Shown: piece after piece, positions 26,137 to 34,216 of the stretch
Layout of the letters: every line of letters starts with the position of its first letter
How positions within the stretch are numbered: the first letter of the stretch is position 1
Assembly (NCBI RefSeq): GCF_000271845.1
Contig: NZ_JH719393.1
Coordinates: forward strand, 744,001 to 808,000
DNA from: Rhizobium leguminosarum bv. trifolii WSM2297
GTDB taxonomy: Bacteria > Pseudomonadota > Alphaproteobacteria > Rhizobiales > Rhizobiaceae
Reading direction: 5' to 3'
Length of the DNA: 64,000 nucleotides
Translations under genes and position numbers: made by a program
The notes under the pieces: model-generated
The model's input: the letters and a program-made list of their open reading frames with translations, nothing else
Database searches by the model: none
What the model was told of the DNA's origin: nothing

Positions 26137-26966
26137 GCCGTCTCCGGGGCCTCCTCAGCACGTGGGAAGGCATGATCGGGCTCGCGATCCTTGTCATTCT
26201 GCTTTTAGCCGGGCTTTTTGCTCCCATCATTTTGCCGGGCGATCCGCTGCGGATTGCCGGCCGGGCGCTGCTGCCGCCATTCACCGATCCGGCCTTTCCG
26301 CTCGGCACGGATCGCTTGGGTCGCGACGTGCTTGCCGGCCTGATTTACGGTGCGCGCACGTCGCTTGCCGTCGGCATCGCGGCGGCCTTTGCGGCGATGA
26401 TCCTCGGCGTCTGTGTCGGCATGGCGGCCGGTTTTGCCGGTGGGTTAGTCGACGAGGCGTTGATGCGCGTGGTTGACGCCTTCCAGATCGTACCTGGCTT
26501 CCTGCTTGCCCTCGCCTTCGTCAGCACCATCGGCGTCTCGACGCCTGTCGTCGTGCTTGCCATCGCGCTCGGCACCTGGGCCGATCCGGCGCGACTGACG
26601 CGGGCGCAGGTGCTTGCGATCCGCGAACAGGATTACGTCGCCGCGGCACGGGTGATCGGCATGCATCCCGTGGAGATCGCTTTCCGGGAAATCCTGCCGA
26701 ATGCGCTGCCGCCGGTGCTGGCGCTTTCGGCCACTATCGTCGCCGGCGCGATCCTCACGGAGGCGGCGCTTTCCTTTCTTGGCCTCGGCAATCCCAACAT
26801 CGCCACCTGGGGGTCGATGATCGCCGAAGGACGCAGCGTGCTGCGTTCGGCCTCCTATCTCTCCGTCATACCGGGTACAGCGCTCGCCATAACCGTGCTC
26901 GGCGTCCATCTCTTCAGCGAAGGTCTCGGCAAGGCGCTTGGTGATAACGGCGTGAGGGCGGCATGA
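26133..26966 (+). CDS. Peptide-type ABC transporter permease (DppC-like)
   Basis: The 277-residue inner-membrane partner of 25147-26136 has the DppC hallmarks: an N-terminal helix, PLGTDRLGRDVLAGLIYGAR, and the coupling loop YVAAARVIGMHPVEIAFREI followed by LPNALPPVLALSATIVAGAI and EAALSFLGLGNP. Starts and stops overlap both neighbours by four bases (ATGA), giving tight translational coupling through the operon. Confidence 0.94.
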   Translation: MSRLRGLLSTWEGMIGLAILVILLLAGLFAPIILPGDPLRIAGRALLPPFTDPAFPLGTDRLGRDVLAGLIYGARTSLAVGIAAAFAAMILGVCVGMAAGFAGGLVDEALMRVVDAFQIVPGFLLALAFVSTIGVSTPVVVLAIALGTWADPARLTRAQVLAIREQDYVAAARVIGMHPVEIAFREILPNALPPVLALSATIVAGAILTEAALSFLGLGNPNIATWGSMIAEGRSVLRSASYLSVIPGTALAITVLGVHLFSEGLGKALGDNGVRAA

Positions 26967-27757
26967 GCGGCATCTTCTGCAGCCTCCGGCAGCTTTCGGT
27001 CACCTATGGGCGTGGCAGGGACAATGGGACGGCGCTTGATCGTATCGATCTCGACATTGCCGCCGGCGAAAGGTTGGCGATCATCGGCGAAAGCGGCTCC
27101 GGCAAGAGTACGCTCGCCCGGGCGCTCGCCGGCCTGTTGCCTGAGGGAACGAAAGTCGGCGGCGAGATGCTCTGGCCCGCCCTCGGCCATCCGCCCCGGC
27201 CGGGCCGCGATTTCGGCTTCGTCTTCCAGGATCCCGGCTCCAGCCTCAATCCCGTCCTGACGATCGGCGAGCAGATTGCTGAGGGCGCCAGGCGCCATCT
27301 CGGTCTCAGCTGGAGACAGGCCTATATCAGGGCCGAGGAATTGCTCGAACGCGTGCGGATACCGCAGCCTGACCAGACGATGCGGGCCTTTCCGCACCAA
27401 CTTTCCGGCGGCCAGCGCCAGCGCGTGGCGATCGCGGCGGCCATTGCCGCAAGGCCTGCGCTGCTGATTGCCGACGAGGCGACCAGCGCCCTCGACGTCG
27501 TCGTCCAGGCCGAGATCGTCCGCCTGCTCGATGGGCTGGTGCGCGAGGATGGCATGACGCTGCTCTTCATCACCCACGACATCGCGCTCGCCTCCGGCTT
27601 CGTCGACCGCATCGCCGTCTTCCGCGAGGCGAGGCTTGTCGAGGCAGGCCCAGTTCGTTCGGTGCTTTCGGCGCCCCAAAGCGGCTATACTTCAGCTCTC
27701 ATCGCCAGCCATCGCGACCTTTCGACACCGCCGCTGATCGCAGAGGTGACGTCATGA
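26963..27757 (+). CDS. Peptide-type ABC transporter ATP-binding protein (DppD-like)
   Basis: The 264-residue ATPase has Walker A GESGSGKST, Q-loop GFVFQDPGSSLNPVLTIGEQ, signature LSGGQRQRVAIA, Walker B LLIADEATSALD and the switch His in FITHDIALA. At 264 residues it lacks the C-terminal iron-sulfur extension of longer DppD proteins. It overlaps the permease and the next ATPase by ATGA. It forms a heterodimer with 27754-28536. Confidence 0.94.
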   Translation: MSGIFCSLRQLSVTYGRGRDNGTALDRIDLDIAAGERLAIIGESGSGKSTLARALAGLLPEGTKVGGEMLWPALGHPPRPGRDFGFVFQDPGSSLNPVLTIGEQIAEGARRHLGLSWRQAYIRAEELLERVRIPQPDQTMRAFPHQLSGGQRQRVAIAAAIAARPALLIADEATSALDVVVQAEIVRLLDGLVREDGMTLLFITHDIALASGFVDRIAVFREARLVEAGPVRSVLSAPQSGYTSALIASHRDLSTPPLIAEVTS

Positions 27758-28536
27758 AGCCTACGCTGCTTTCCATCGAGAACATCTCGAAAGGGTTTAC
27801 TTCGGCGGGCCGCCGGGTCGCCGCTCTCGACAATGTTTCGCTGACGATCGCAGCCGGGGAAACGCTCGGTCTGGTCGGTGCCTCCGGCAGCGGGAAATCG
27901 ACCCTGTCACGCATCCTGCTGCGGCTTCTCTCCTGTGATGCCGGCGCAATCCGTTTCGAGGGAGAGGATTGGCTAACGCTGAACGCCGCAGCTCTGCGCC
28001 GCAAACGGGCGCGCATGCAAATGGTGTTCCAGGATCCGCTGGCCGCCTTCAACCCGCTGGCGAATGTCGGTTCGGTGCTCGATGATCCGCTGCGCATCCA
28101 CGGCGTCGTTTCGCAAGACCGGCGCGCCGGCGAGATCGCGATGCTTCTCGAACGTGTCGGCCTGCCTGTCGATTATGCCGGGCGGCCGGTGCGTTCGCTT
28201 TCCGGCGGCCAGCGCCAGCGTGTGGCGATTGCCCGGGCGATTGCCACACGGCCGTCGCTGCTGGTTCTCGACGAGGCGGTCTCGGCGCTCGACGTCACCG
28301 TGCGCGGCAGGATCCTCGAACTTCTGGTCGACCTGCAGAAGCAACAAGGCATTGCCTGTCTGTTCATTTCCCACGATCTTGCCGTGGTCCGCGCCGTCTC
28401 CCACCGTGTCGCCGTCATAGATGGCGGGCGGATTGTCGAGACCGGCCCGGCAGCGTCACTTGTTGCCGCGCCACAATCAGAGGCCGGCCGTGCCCTTGTT
28501 GCAGCCGTCCCCCGTCTCGTGACCGATCCGTCCTGA
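27754..28536 (+). CDS. Peptide-type ABC transporter ATP-binding protein (DppF-like)
   Basis: The 260-residue ATPase has Walker A GASGSGKST, Q-loop MVFQDPLAAFNPLANVG, signature LSGGQRQRVAIARA, Walker B LLVLDEAVSALD and switch His in FISHDLAVV. Walker B reads DEAVSALD, where many relatives have DEPTSALD. It ends 11 bases before the transaminase gene, so importer and enzyme are co-transcribed. Confidence 0.94.
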   Translation: MKPTLLSIENISKGFTSAGRRVAALDNVSLTIAAGETLGLVGASGSGKSTLSRILLRLLSCDAGAIRFEGEDWLTLNAAALRRKRARMQMVFQDPLAAFNPLANVGSVLDDPLRIHGVVSQDRRAGEIAMLLERVGLPVDYAGRPVRSLSGGQRQRVAIARAIATRPSLLVLDEAVSALDVTVRGRILELLVDLQKQQGIACLFISHDLAVVRAVSHRVAVIDGGRIVETGPAASLVAAPQSEAGRALVAAVPRLVTDPS

Positions 28537-28547
28537 AGGAGGTACCC

Positions 28548-29642
28548 ATGTTCGAACCTGGTTGGAATCCCCTGGTCGGCGTGTCCTCTTATCCCGCGGA
28601 GCGCTACGCTGTCCTTGCCGACAGAATCGGCGCCATATTGCACAGTCGCGACGACATATTGCTGGTGCAGGCCGAGGCGGTGGTGGCGCTGGAGGCGGTG
28701 GCGGCCAGCCTCGCGCGGCCCGGCCTTTCCGCTCTCAACATCGTCACCAGCCCTTATGGCGGCTGGTTCGGGCGATGGCTGCGGCGGAGTGGTGCTGAGG
28801 TCGCGGATGTCGTCGCCGAACCGGGCCTGCCGGTCGAGATCGAGGCCGTCGCCCGGGCGCTCGACGCGGCTCCCGGGGTCGATGTTCTCGCTCTGGTTCA
28901 CGCGGAATCGGCGAGCGGTATTCTCAACCCCCTGCCCGAGATCCTGGCGCTTGCCCGCGCCCGCGGCATCGTCACGGTCGTCGATGCCGTTGCCTCCGTC
29001 GGCGGACATGAGGTCGATGTCGACGAACTCGGCATCGACATCGCGGTGATCGGCCCGCAGAAAGCGCTCGGCGGTCCGGCCGGTGTTTCCGCGCTCTCGG
29101 TGAGCGGCCGAGCCTGGGATCTGATCCTGCACGACGGCGCACCGCGCGATTCGATCTTGTCGCTGGCCGATCTGAAGTCATGGGTCGACGGTGGCCGGCG
29201 CAGCCTGCCGGGAACGCCGGCACCGCTGGAATTCTTCGCACTGGAAGCCGCACTCGACCGCATCAAGGCCGAAGGCATGGAGAACGTCGTCGCCCGCCAT
29301 GCGCTGGCGGCATCGGCGACACAAGCGGGGCTAACCGCACTCGGCGCCGCAGCCTGGGTGCCCGCAGCAAAGGCGTCGAACCTGGTGACGGCGGTGCCGG
29401 TGCCGGAGGCGTTGACGCCCGATGCGCTGATCGCAGCCGCGGGGCGGCTGGGCGTGGAGTTGACCGAAGGCGTGGGAACCGCGCCGGCCCGCCTCGTGCG
29501 GCTGAACCATACCGGCCCTCGCGCCTCATTCCAGACGGTGCTCTCGAATGTCGTGGCCTATGGCGCGGCCCTCAGGCAGGCCGGCCATCCCTGCGATATC
29601 GCCGCTGCTGCCGAAGCGATATCGGCGGTCTACAGCCGTTGA
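28548..29642 (+). CDS. Class V PLP aminotransferase (alanine-glyoxylate/pyridoxamine-pyruvate type)
   Basis: The 364-residue fold-type I enzyme has cofactor Asp146 (VVDAVASVGG) and the Schiff-base Lys172 in IGPQKALGGPAGVSALSVS. The wording PQK-LGGP is like pyridoxamine-pyruvate and serine-glyoxylate transaminases. A strong GAAGGAGGT ribosome site precedes ATG 28548. As the last clear gene of the importer operon it probably removes an amino group from the imported compound or a breakdown product. A cysteine-lyase-like activity cannot be excluded in this class V branch. Confidence 0.87.
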   Translation: MFEPGWNPLVGVSSYPAERYAVLADRIGAILHSRDDILLVQAEAVVALEAVAASLARPGLSALNIVTSPYGGWFGRWLRRSGAEVADVVAEPGLPVEIEAVARALDAAPGVDVLALVHAESASGILNPLPEILALARARGIVTVVDAVASVGGHEVDVDELGIDIAVIGPQKALGGPAGVSALSVSGRAWDLILHDGAPRDSILSLADLKSWVDGGRRSLPGTPAPLEFFALEAALDRIKAEGMENVVARHALAASATQAGLTALGAAAWVPAAKASNLVTAVPVPEALTPDALIAAAGRLGVELTEGVGTAPARLVRLNHTGPRASFQTVLSNVVAYGAALRQAGHPCDIAAAAEAISAVYSR

Positions 29643-29712
29643 AAGCCATATTCGGTCTTGATAATCACGGGCGGCCAAGGCAGGAAAGTGGCATCACGGA
29701 GACTTGGTGCAT

Positions 29713-30576
29713 ATGACGAGATTGCTGGATGCGCAGGGCCTGGAGATTTCGCATGCGGGACATCGCACCCGTCTGAAATGGCACCGGCTGCGCAAACGGT
29801 TTGCCGATCCGCTGTTCTCGGCCGAGGTGATGGCGGAGGGTTTTGCTGCGGGCGCTTCGATGGAACTCGATCTGCGGGTGCGCGCCGATGGCGGTTTCGT
29901 GGTGCTGCACGATGACGACCTCGAAGGTGAAACGACCGGGCATGGACCAATCACAGAAAAGAACATCGGCGACCTCCGCGATATCCGGATGAAAGAGGGC
30001 GACCGGCCGCTGATCCTCAGTGAGGATCTCGCCGCCATGATGCAATCGACCCATCCGGCCGCATTGCTGCAGTTCGACATGAAGGACGATTATGAGGCGA
30101 TCGACGTGAGGGGCATCGAGCATCTTGCCGCGCATTTCCATGATATCGCCGCCTCGGTGATCGTCAGCGCCGGCAGTCTCGATCTCATCGTCGCGGTCAA
30201 GGAAAAGCTTCCGCATCTCCTGCGCGGCATCGATCCGACCGATAAGCTCTACGATATCAGGCAGGCGGGCAGCTGGAAGGCTGTTGAAATGGAATTGCGC
30301 GCCGACCTGCGAGGGCCAACCGAACCGGACACGATCTATCTTCACTGGCAGCTGATCCTTGATGCCGCCAGGGAAGGTCTCGACCTGATCGGGCTCTGCC
30401 AGGACGAAGGCAAACGTGTCGATGCCTGGACCTTTACGCTCAAGGATCCAGAGGCCGGTTTCAGCGAAGAGGAATGGCTGAATTTCTCAGCGCTGATGGC
30501 GCTGAAGCCTGATCAGATCACCACTGACGAGGCACCGGCAACCGAGCGCGCGTGGCGCCGGCGTATGACGGATTAA
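29713..30576 (+). CDS. Atypical glycerophosphodiester phosphodiesterase-family protein
   Basis: The 287-residue protein starts at ATG 29713 (TTG 29704 and GTG 29707 are in frame; GGAG precedes). It keeps the GDPD metal block MELDLRVRADGGFVVLHDDDLEGETTGHG in two parts (ELD and HDD) and a downstream FDMKDD. The usual N-terminal HRG...ENT box is replaced by ISHAGHRTRLKWHRLRKRF, with no Glu-Asn-Thr. The fold is therefore likely, but the substrate pocket differs from the classical enzyme at 32382-33161. It is convergent with the inositol monophosphatase, and their stop codons share the palindrome TTAA at 30573-30576. Confidence 0.75.
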   Translation: MTRLLDAQGLEISHAGHRTRLKWHRLRKRFADPLFSAEVMAEGFAAGASMELDLRVRADGGFVVLHDDDLEGETTGHGPITEKNIGDLRDIRMKEGDRPLILSEDLAAMMQSTHPAALLQFDMKDDYEAIDVRGIEHLAAHFHDIAASVIVSAGSLDLIVAVKEKLPHLLRGIDPTDKLYDIRQAGSWKAVEMELRADLRGPTEPDTIYLHWQLILDAAREGLDLIGLCQDEGKRVDAWTFTLKDPEAGFSEEEWLNFSALMALKPDQITTDEAPATERAWRRRMTD

Positions 30577-31394
30577 GCAGCGGGCGTCAGCCCCTCGATA
30601 TCGAGGATGAATGCGAATTCGCCCGCGAGCCCCGGCGAATGGGCAATGACGGGCCCACCATCCTTAAGCAGCCTGTCGACATCCGGCATCGCCACCGTAG
30701 CGCCGGCCTCTTCGGCGATCAGTGCGCCGGCGAGCATGTCCCAGGCATTGAGATGGCGTTCGTAATAGAGATCGGCAGCACCTTCGGCGACGCGAACGAG
30801 GTCGATCGCCGCCGCGCCTGTGCGGCGATAATCCATGCCGCGTTCGTGAAGCCGCTTGGAGAGAGCGAGGTGGTCGTCGAAGCTGGTCTTGCGGGAGTGG
30901 CCGAGAATGACAAGCGCATTGGCCGGATCGGCGGTCGCCGCCGCATGCACTGGAATTCCGTCCTTGAAGGCGCCGCCGCCGCGGACGGCGTGAAAGACCT
31001 TATCCTCGCTGGCATCGTAGACCACACCGACTTCGACCTTGCCGCCGGCGACGAAGGCGATCGAGACGGCCCAGTGCCGGAAGCCCCTGATATAGTTCGT
31101 CGTGCCGTCGATCGGATCGACGACCCAGGTGCCGCCCTCGCCCGATCGCCCGCCACTTTCTTCGCCCATGAACATATCGTCCGGAAAGCGTAAGAGCAGC
31201 CCGTCGCGGATCGCCTGTTCGGCCTTCCTGTCGGCGATGGTGACGAAATCCTGCAATCCCTTGTTCTCGACGGCCAGCGTGCCGGGACTGGAGTCGCGCC
31301 GAAACCGGGCCGCTTCCCGTCCGGCCTCGAGGGCGACGGCGATTGCGACCTCCGCCCGTGTACGGATGGCGGCGGCATCGAAAGCGGAATTCAT
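30573..31394 (-). CDS. Inositol monophosphatase family protein
   Basis: The 273-residue phosphatase has the complete metal site of the IMPase/HisN/CysQ family: MGEESGG (the two Glu), VVDPIDGTTNYIRGF (Asp, Asp, with Thr) and AWDMLAGALIAEEAGA (the last Asp). It removes phosphate from inositol phosphates, histidinol phosphate or PAP, and sequence alone does not settle which. Its ATG overlaps the LacI stop by one base (TGATG at 31392-31396). As the last gene of the glycerophosphodiester importer operon, an inositol-phosphate or glycerol-phosphate substrate is the best guess. Confidence 0.9.
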   Translation of the reverse strand: MNSAFDAAAIRTRAEVAIAVALEAGREAARFRRDSSPGTLAVENKGLQDFVTIADRKAEQAIRDGLLLRFPDDMFMGEESGGRSGEGGTWVVDPIDGTTNYIRGFRHWAVSIAFVAGGKVEVGVVYDASEDKVFHAVRGGGAFKDGIPVHAAATADPANALVILGHSRKTSFDDHLALSKRLHERGMDYRRTGAAAIDLVRVAEGAADLYYERHLNAWDMLAGALIAEEAGATVAMPDVDRLLKDGGPVIAHSPGLAGEFAFILDIEGLTPAA

Positions 31395-32398
31395 CAGGCA
31401 GTCCTTCTTCTTATCAGCGTCACCGGCGTGGATTCGACGCGCGCGGTCAGGTCCGGTTCCGCCATCCGGCTCATCAGCAGGTCGACCGTCTGTTCGGCTT
31501 GGAGGTCGCAGGGTTGGCGGATGGTCGTGAGGTCGTAGGCGGTCCAGCTCGCCTGCGGGATGTCGTCGTGGCCGATGATGGAGAGCGGCGGCGCATCACC
31601 GCGGCTGCGGCCCTGCATGACGCGGTCGACAACACCGCAGGCCATGTAGTCGTTGGCGCAGAACAAGCCGTCGATGCCGGATGCGGCAAGGTCGGCCGCC
31701 GCATCATAGCCGCTCCGGTAATCATTGATCCTGACCTGCAGCATCTGCGCCTCGACCTCAAGCTGCTTGCAGCGTGCCAGGAACGCCTCGCTGCGCCGCC
31801 GCGCCGTATAGGATATGGCAGGTGCGGCCATCACGGCGAGCTTCCGCGCGCCGCGGTCGATCAGGTGGGCGGCGGCGAGATGGCCGGCCATGCGGTCGTC
31901 GGAGATGATGCGGTCGACGAAGGGGATGTCGTCGCCCTTGTTGATCAGCACGATCGGCACGCCTTCGGCCGCACATTGCTCGCAGATCTCGGTCGGCGGC
32001 GCGTCCGAGGTGACGATGACGCCTGAAACGGCGTAATGCAGTAGCTGGCCGATGACCGTCGAGGTATCCGCCTCCTGCGACGTCGGCAGCAGGATCGGGC
32101 GGAAATTGCGGGCGATCAGCACTCTTGCCAGATTGTCGATCTGCAGCGTCCGGAACGGATTGTCGAGACCGGCGGCAACGACCCCGACCAGATCGGAGCG
32201 TTTGTTGGTCAGGCTTCTGGCAAGATAGTTCACCCGGTAGCCGAGTTCCTTGGCAGCCTCAAACACCTTCTCGCGCGTCTTCGGCGAGACGCTGGCATCC
32301 GGCGTGAAGGCGCGCGACACGGCAGCGCGTGAGACGCCGGCCACACGCGCCACGTCGAAGGAGGTTGCCTTGCGCGGTCCCTTATCCCTGTCTGCCAA
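31394..32398 (-). CDS. LacI family transcriptional regulator
   Basis: The 334-residue regulator has its helix-turn-helix at TSFDVARVAGVSRAAVSRAF, the hinge EKVFEAAKELGYRVN and a binding-protein-like effector domain (LVGVVAAGLDNPF, GVIVTSDAPP, FCANDYMACGVVDR). It lies inside the importer operon, between the phosphodiesterase (17-base overlap) and the phosphatase (1-base overlap), an arrangement that makes it autoregulated with its targets. It probably responds to the imported polyol or phosphate compound. Confidence 0.92.
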   Translation of the reverse strand: MADRDKGPRKATSFDVARVAGVSRAAVSRAFTPDASVSPKTREKVFEAAKELGYRVNYLARSLTNKRSDLVGVVAAGLDNPFRTLQIDNLARVLIARNFRPILLPTSQEADTSTVIGQLLHYAVSGVIVTSDAPPTEICEQCAAEGVPIVLINKGDDIPFVDRIISDDRMAGHLAAAHLIDRGARKLAVMAAPAISYTARRRSEAFLARCKQLEVEAQMLQVRINDYRSGYDAAADLAASGIDGLFCANDYMACGVVDRVMQGRSRGDAPPLSIIGHDDIPQASWTAYDLTTIRQPCDLQAEQTVDLLMSRMAEPDLTARVESTPVTLIRRRTA

Positions 32399-33161
32399 CT
32401 GCTTTTTCCCTCTCTGTCGAGGACCGCATCAGATCGGGAAGATCCGTGCAGATACCGAGAACCGGAAGTTTCATGATGTCATCGAGAATGCTCCGCCGCT
32501 CCTCATGCCAGAGCACGATCTCGCGGTCCGCCTCGAAGGCGCGGTGCATCAGTGTTTCGGTCACCAGATCCTGCGGTCGCTCGCCCGCCCTCTCCCAGCA
32601 GAGATGCAATATATCGGCGCCGGCCTCGTCACCCAGCGCATGCGGATCGTGGCCGACCCGGATCAGCACCGAAAGCGGGAAGTCGCAGCCTGCGTCGCGG
32701 AGTTCACGCACCTGTGCCGTATCGAAGGAGCCGAAACAGGCGAAACGCTGGTTCATCTCGGCAAGATGGCGCCAGCAGGCCACGCCGGTGCCGGGCGCCT
32801 TGAGTTCGACATAGAGACCGGTTCCGGTCGCCCGCCCGAGGGCGGCGACCTCTGAAAAACTCGGCACGTCGACGCCGTCGAGGGCGGCGAGTTCGGCCGC
32901 CGTCATCTCCGAAATGCGCCGGTCGATGCCGAAGACCCGCTCGAGATGATCGTCATGCGAGACGACGACGACGCCGTCGCGGGTCAGCTGCGTGTCGAGC
33001 TCCCACATCTCGGCGCCAAGTTCGGCAGCGCGGCGGAAGGCGGTGATCGTGTTTTCGCGCTCGTGGCCGCTGGCGCCGCGATGGCCGATGCAGAAGGGCA
33101 GCCTGCCCTTAGCCGCGGGCCAGCTGTATCGCGCGAAGAATGCCTGGAAATCGCGGGTCAT
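32382..33161 (-). CDS. Glycerophosphodiester phosphodiesterase
   Basis: The 259-residue enzyme has the classical GDPD motifs: IGHRGASGHERENTITAF (catalytic His and Arg, and Glu), WELDTQLTRDG (metal Glu and Asp), VVVSHDDHLERV (second His) and YVELKAPG. No signal peptide is visible, so it acts in the cytoplasm on imported glycerophosphodiesters, releasing glycerol 3-phosphate and an alcohol (UgpQ-like). Its ATG overlaps the ATPase stop by one base (TGATG). This is the same arrangement as the ugp operon, with the enzyme behind the importer ATPase. Confidence 0.93.
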   Translation of the reverse strand: MTRDFQAFFARYSWPAAKGRLPFCIGHRGASGHERENTITAFRRAAELGAEMWELDTQLTRDGVVVVSHDDHLERVFGIDRRISEMTAAELAALDGVDVPSFSEVAALGRATGTGLYVELKAPGTGVACWRHLAEMNQRFACFGSFDTAQVRELRDAGCDFPLSVLIRVGHDPHALGDEAGADILHLCWERAGERPQDLVTETLMHRAFEADREIVLWHEERRSILDDIMKLPVLGICTDLPDLMRSSTEREKAVGRQG

Positions 33162-34216
33162 CAGAGCCTCCTTCCGTTCTCGTCGAAGACGAACACGCCG
33201 CGGCTGTCGATTGCCCAGCGGACATCGTCGCCGACATGGATATCGTTGCGCACCGGCTGGATCGAGCGCAGCAGGGGCCCGCCGGCAAGACGTACATCGT
33301 AAAGGTTTTCTCGCCCTTGCGTTTCGGCGAAGGTGACCTTGCCGGACACCGGTGTATCGCCCGCAGGGGTAAAATGCTCCGGCCGGACGCCAAGCATCAG
33401 CTTCGTGCCCTCGGCGGCGCCAACGGATCCCGGCAACGGCACGCGGATTTCGCTTTCCGGGATCGCGAAGGCGCCCTTGTCGACGATGCCGCGCAGGAAG
33501 GTGATCGGCGGGTTGCCGAGGAAGCCGGCGACGAATGCGGTCTTCGGATCATTGTACATTTCCGCCGGCGTGGCGATCTGGACGATCTCGCCTTCCTTCA
33601 TGATGGCAATGCGGTCGCACATGCTCATCGCCTCCACCTGGTCATGGGTGACGAGGATGGCGGTGATGCCGGTCTCGCGCTGCAGGCGGCGGATTTCCGA
33701 GCGCATTTCGAGGCGCAGCTTGGCGTCGAGATTGGCGAGCGGTTCGTCGAGCAGCAGCACGTCGGGCTTGCGGATCAGCGCGCGCGCCAGCGCCACACGC
33801 TGTTGCTGACCGCCGGAAAGCTCTGCCGGGCGGCGGCCCATCAGGTTGCCAATATGGACGAGGGCCGCGATCTGGTCGACCTCCTTGCTGATTTCGGCGG
33901 CATTCACACCCTTCACCTTCAGTGGGAAGCCGATGTTTTCGGCAACCGTCATGTGCGGGTAGAGCGCATAGGACTGGAAGACGACCCCGACATTGCGGGC
34001 CTGGCTCGGCAGATCCGTGACGTCGCGGTCGCCAAAGAGAATGCGCCCGCTGGTCGGCCGATGAATGCCGCAGACCGAAAAAAGCGTGGTCGATTTGCCG
34101 CAGCCGGAAGGGCCGAGCAGCGCCAGCATCTCGCCGTCGCCGACTTCGAGCCGCATATTCTCGATGACTTTGGTGGAGCCGAAGCTCTTCGAGAAATTGT
34201 CGAGGAGGATGCGCAT
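33161..34216 (-). CDS. Ugp/Mal-type ABC transporter ATP-binding protein
   Basis: The 351-residue ATPase has Walker A GPSGCGKST, signature [15 protein letters not shown], Walker B VLLLDEPLANLD, switch His in VTHDQVEAM and the C-terminal MalK-like regulatory OB domain (LMLGVRPEHFTPAG). It energises the permease pair 34216-36362. ATG and stop overlap both neighbours by one base (TGATG). The name UgpC is often given to this type, but substrate cannot be read from the ATPase. Confidence 0.93.
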   Translation of the reverse strand: MRILLDNFSKSFGSTKVIENMRLEVGDGEMLALLGPSGCGKSTTLFSVCGIHRPTSGRILFGDRDVTDLPSQARNVGVVFQSYALYPHMTVAENIGFPLKVKGVNAAEISKEVDQIAALVHIGNLMGRRPAELSGGQQQRVALARALIRKPDVLLLDEPLANLDAKLRLEMRSEIRRLQRETGITAILVTHDQVEAMSMCDRIAIMKEGEIVQIATPAEMYNDPKTAFVAGFLGNPPITFLRGIVDKGAFAIPESEIRVPLPGSVGAAEGTKLMLGVRPEHFTPAGDTPVSGKVTFAETQGRENLYDVRLAGGPLLRSIQPVRNDIHVGDDVRWAIDSRGVFVFDENGRRL

